The notes under the pieces: generated by a model
What the model was told of the DNA's origin: nothing
Databases searched by the model: none
Seen by the model: the letters and a program-made list of their open reading frames with translations, nothing else
Assembly (NCBI GenBank): GCA_902478395.1
Contig: CABSKZ010000168.1
Coordinates: 1 to 6,526 of the forward strand
DNA: 6,526 bases
Direction: 5' to 3'
Source of the DNA: an uncultured Eubacteriales bacterium
GTDB taxonomy: Bacteria > Bacillota > Clostridia > UBA1381 > UBA9506
Shown: piece by piece, positions 4,735 through 6,526 of the stretch
Layout: each line of letters opens with the position of its first letter
Position numbering within the stretch: the stretch's first letter is position 1
Made by a program: the position numbers and the translations under genes

Positions 4735-5730
4735 ATGCACTTTCAAGCAATTTATTACGAAAAAGACATTTTTCAATATCCGCTCGGCCAACAACTGAGG
4801 GACTCTTTTTCCGACGGAGAATGGATTGAAATTGAGAACCACAATCATATACCGGAGATGCGCGCACAGCCAAACAGCGCGTTCGGGCAAATGAAACGGA
4901 ACCTCATCATCGGCACAAGGAAAACACATAAATATGTTCCGAATCACAAAACATCAGATTTTTTGGTTCCGTACACTTCCTCAGGCTGCACCGCGGCCTG
5001 CCTGTATTGCTATCTCGTCTGCAACTATAACAAATGCGCGTATCTCCGCCTGTTTGTCAACCGGGAACAAATGATGGATAAACTTATCAAAACTGCTCAG
5101 TCCAGTGAAAAAGAGCTGACATTTGAGATTGGCAGCAACAGCGATTTGGTTCTTGAAAACACTTTTACTGGGAACCTTCCGTGGACGGTGGAGCAATTTA
5201 CCAGTCAGGACAGGGGAAGGCTCACATTTCCAACCAAATTTTCAATGGTGGAACCACTGCTGGGCCTGCCCCATAAGGGCCGTGTAACCGTCCGCATGAG
5301 CGTCAACCCGCAGGAGCTCATCCGGCGCATCGAATTCGGTACCTCTCCGCTCATAGACCGCATACGCGCACTCAACCAACTTTGCGGGGACGGATATCCG
5401 GTTGGGCTGCTCATCGCGCCCGTCATTCTGGCAGACAACTGGAAAGCCTTGTATACAGAATTGCTTGACACACTGGAAGCAGAGCTTTCCGAAAAGGCAA
5501 AGGCAACCCTGTTCATTGAGGTCATTTTCATGACCTACAGCTATGTTCACCGCAAAATTAATGAAGAAGCATTTCCCAACGCAGTCGAACTATATGACCC
5601 GTCCCTCATGACTGGACGCGGACGTGGAAAATACTGCTACCGCCCTGAGCTGCGCGCGGATGGAGAGGAATTTCTGCGGTGTGAAATTGCACGCCGGTTT
5701 CCTGAAAATCAGATTGTTTATGTCGTTTAG
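4735..5730 (+). CDS. Spore photoproduct lyase family radical SAM protein, lacking the classical catalytic cysteine
   Basis: A 331-residue radical S-adenosylmethionine protein of the spore photoproduct lyase (SPL) family, close to the usual length. Classical SPL repairs the UV-induced thymine dimer of spore DNA during germination. The [4Fe-4S] motif is Cys85-x3-Cys89-x2-Cys92 in SSGCTAACLYCYL; the tyrosines beside the third cysteine (Tyr91, Tyr93), thought to relay the radical in SPL, are kept. YLRLFVN (103-109) and the C-terminal GRGRGKYCY (294-302) also fit. At the position of B. subtilis Cys141, the hydrogen donor to the product radical (FEAACTSD there, from memory), this protein reads FEIGSNSD, with Ser134. 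Extra cysteines occur at 96 and 101. The ribosome binding site is AAGGCGGG (one mismatch), seven bases before the ATG. It may therefore be an SPL with another donor or a paralogue with a different reaction. It overlaps the convergent lipoprotein gene by four bases. Confidence 0.85.
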   Translation: MHFQAIYYEKDIFQYPLGQQLRDSFSDGEWIEIENHNHIPEMRAQPNSAFGQMKRNLIIGTRKTHKYVPNHKTSDFLVPYTSSGCTAACLYCYLVCNYNKCAYLRLFVNREQMMDKLIKTAQSSEKELTFEIGSNSDLVLENTFTGNLPWTVEQFTSQDRGRLTFPTKFSMVEPLLGLPHKGRVTVRMSVNPQELIRRIEFGTSPLIDRIRALNQLCGDGYPVGLLIAPVILADNWKALYTELLDTLEAELSEKAKATLFIEVIFMTYSYVHRKINEEAFPNAVELYDPSLMTGRGRGKYCYRPELRADGEEFLRCEIARRFPENQIVYVV

Positions 5731-6350
5731 CCGCCCGTCGGAATTTGAAGCACCGTTATATCCTGGCTGACCTTTTTTCCATCCATATCGACTGTCTGCA
5801 CAGAGTGCAGCAGGTATCCGGCGACAGAAAACACCTCATCTGCCGCCGGATAGATTTTCATGGTCTGAAAATCTACAACTGCGAAATCAAACCCATTCAC
5901 AGCGTTCTTCAATTGTTCCAGACATGCGCTGCAAAAATGTTCTTTCGCCTGTTCCATGCTGAACAGGTTTTCTTTTGTTAAGGTCAGTTTGATATCCGCA
6001 TGGTGCAGCTGGTCATTTGTGCTCATATGAAAGGTTCCGTTTTTTCCGATGCGAACCGTGTCCATAGACAGGGCTGGGGAGCCCGCCCTATACAACGGAA
6101 TTTCAATGAGCTGTCCGGTATTAGCAAAAACGATGCCGATATTCTGCCGACTTCCCGTTACCTCCGGATTCACACTGCATACTGCACATTCCTTTTCCGC
6201 CACTCCTTCCGGAACGCGGACAGCCTCCGGATCATATTCCCCGGCGGCAACGACAATCTGCGCTGTTTCCAGGTTTGGCGGCTCTGTAGCAATCATTTCA
6301 CAGCCCGAAAAAATCAGGCACACCCCAACAACAAACACCAAAATTTTCAT
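5727..6350 (-). CDS. Probable lipoprotein of unknown function with two CxxC motifs
   Basis: A 207-residue protein I do not recognise. The N-terminus MKILVFVVGVCLIFSGC is a short signal peptide ending in a lipobox-like FSGC (Cys17 would be lipidated; Phe rather than Leu at -3 is unusual), so the mature protein is probably anchored outside the membrane. Two CxxC pairs follow: Cys55/Cys58 (ECAVCS) and Cys140/Cys143 (HFCSACLEQ). They could form disulfides or bind a metal, and the second sits in a likely helix. The middle (about 70-125) looks beta-rich; the C-terminal part ends in LLHSVQTVDMDGKKVSQDITVLQIP. The ATG at 6350 has AAGGAG 12 bases upstream, a rather long spacing, and an extended -10 promoter. 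It is convergent with the SPL-family gene; the two stop codons share TTAG, leaving no room for a terminator between them. Confidence 0.82.
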   Translation of the reverse strand: MKILVFVVGVCLIFSGCEMIATEPPNLETAQIVVAAGEYDPEAVRVPEGVAEKECAVCSVNPEVTGSRQNIGIVFANTGQLIEIPLYRAGSPALSMDTVRIGKNGTFHMSTNDQLHHADIKLTLTKENLFSMEQAKEHFCSACLEQLKNAVNGFDFAVVDFQTMKIYPAADEVFSVAGYLLHSVQTVDMDGKKVSQDITVLQIPTGG

Positions 6351-6382
6351 ACTTTATTATTTCTCCTTCCTGTTTTTGTATC

Positions 6383-6411
6383 ATTATACCATGTTTTTGG
6401 AAATAATACAA
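6383..6411 (-). promoter_or_regulatory. Extended -10 sigma-A promoter of the lipoprotein gene
   Basis: On the minus strand TTGTAT (6411-6406), 17 bases, then TATAAT (6388-6383) preceded by TGG, i.e. an extended -10 element (TGnTATAAT). The start site would be near 6376, with about 26 bases of leader carrying the AAGGAG site (6368-6363). Confidence 0.75.
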
Positions 6412-6477
6412 CATATCTGAATACTTTATATTTCATTCGTGGGTTTATATGCTGGTGTTTATTCGATAGAATTAGAC

Positions 6478-6526
6478 CTGTCTCTTATACACATCTGACG
6501 CTGCCGACGAATAGAGAGGTGTAGAT
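6478..6526 (+). other. Illumina Nextera adapter and i5 index read-through (not genomic)
   Basis: The transposase mosaic end CTGTCTCTTATACACATCT occupies 6478-6496. It is followed without change by GACGCTGCCGACGA (6497-6510) of the Nextera read-2-side read-through adapter, then ATAGAGAG (6511-6518), the reverse complement of i5 index 502 (CTCTCTAT), and GTGTAGAT (6519-6526), the start of the reverse-complemented P5 sequence. Real genome therefore ends at about 6477. Frames running through it give the telltale peptide SYTHLTLPT, as in the plus-strand frame ending at 6524. Confidence 0.98.

Noticed and set aside
4730..4798. Overlapping 22-codon upstream frame starting at ATG 4730, before the SPL-family gene
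   Set aside because: It has only two bases of spacing from the GGCGGG site, and the ATG at 4735 has proper spacing and a family-like N-terminus.
6000..6524. 174-codon plus-strand frame opposite the lipoprotein gene
   Set aside because: It is a shadow of the minus-strand gene and ends in SYTHLTLPT, the translation of Nextera adapter.
1..6526. CRISPR arrays, tRNA/rRNA genes, insertion sequences, phage genes, riboswitches
   Set aside because: No regularly spaced repeats, cloverleaf-like sequences, transposase or phage-type proteins, or recognisable riboswitch motifs were seen.

Overview
The window looks like chromosomal DNA of a low-to-moderate GC, probably endospore-forming member of the Firmicutes (Clostridia, gut Oscillospiraceae/Lachnospiraceae type). 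Supporting signs are strong AGGAGG ribosome binding sites on nearly every gene, clear sigma-A promoters, a spore photoproduct lyase (SPL) family radical SAM protein, and protein families typical of gut clostridia. The right edge is the end of an assembled contig. Its last 49 bases (6478-6526) are Illumina Nextera adapter plus an i5 index, not genome.

Left third (1-3059): a LysR-type regulator (2169-3059, plus strand) is divergent from a tight minus-strand cluster. In transcription order the cluster is flavodoxin (2056-1541), small cupin (1544-1149), aldo/keto reductase (1132-290) and an iron-containing alcohol dehydrogenase (239 to beyond the left edge). Flavodoxin and cupin overlap by GTGA, the cupin stop codon touches the reductase ribosome binding site, and the dehydrogenase follows after 50 bases, so this is very likely one operon. 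The shared 112-bp intergenic region holds a consensus lysR promoter, a TATAAT box for the operon, and a 17-bp dyad. The dyad sits near -65 of the operon and over the lysR start site, the classical LysR operator geometry. The gene set suggests reductive detoxification of aldehydes or carbonyl/quinone compounds, functionally like the E. coli yqhC-yqhD-dkgA locus but with a different regulator class.

Middle (3060-4734): after a probable lysR terminator comes a single Gfo/Idh/MocA-family oxidoreductase (3236-4237) with its own consensus promoter. About 500 bases without a convincing gene follow. They contain a perfect 15-bp inverted repeat (4336-4419), smaller dyads, a strong intrinsic terminator (4643-4665) and a candidate forespore sigma-G promoter (4680-4710).

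Right third (4735-6526): the SPL-family radical SAM protein keeps the CxxxCxxC cluster and its neighbouring tyrosines but has serine where classical SPL has its hydrogen-donor cysteine. It converges, with a 4-bp stop-codon overlap, on an unrecognised probable lipoprotein (6350-5727) carrying two CxxC motifs and driven by an extended -10 promoter. The most interesting biology is the putative sigma-G-driven, cysteine-less SPL paralogue. I see no phage, transposon, CRISPR array, tRNA or rRNA.
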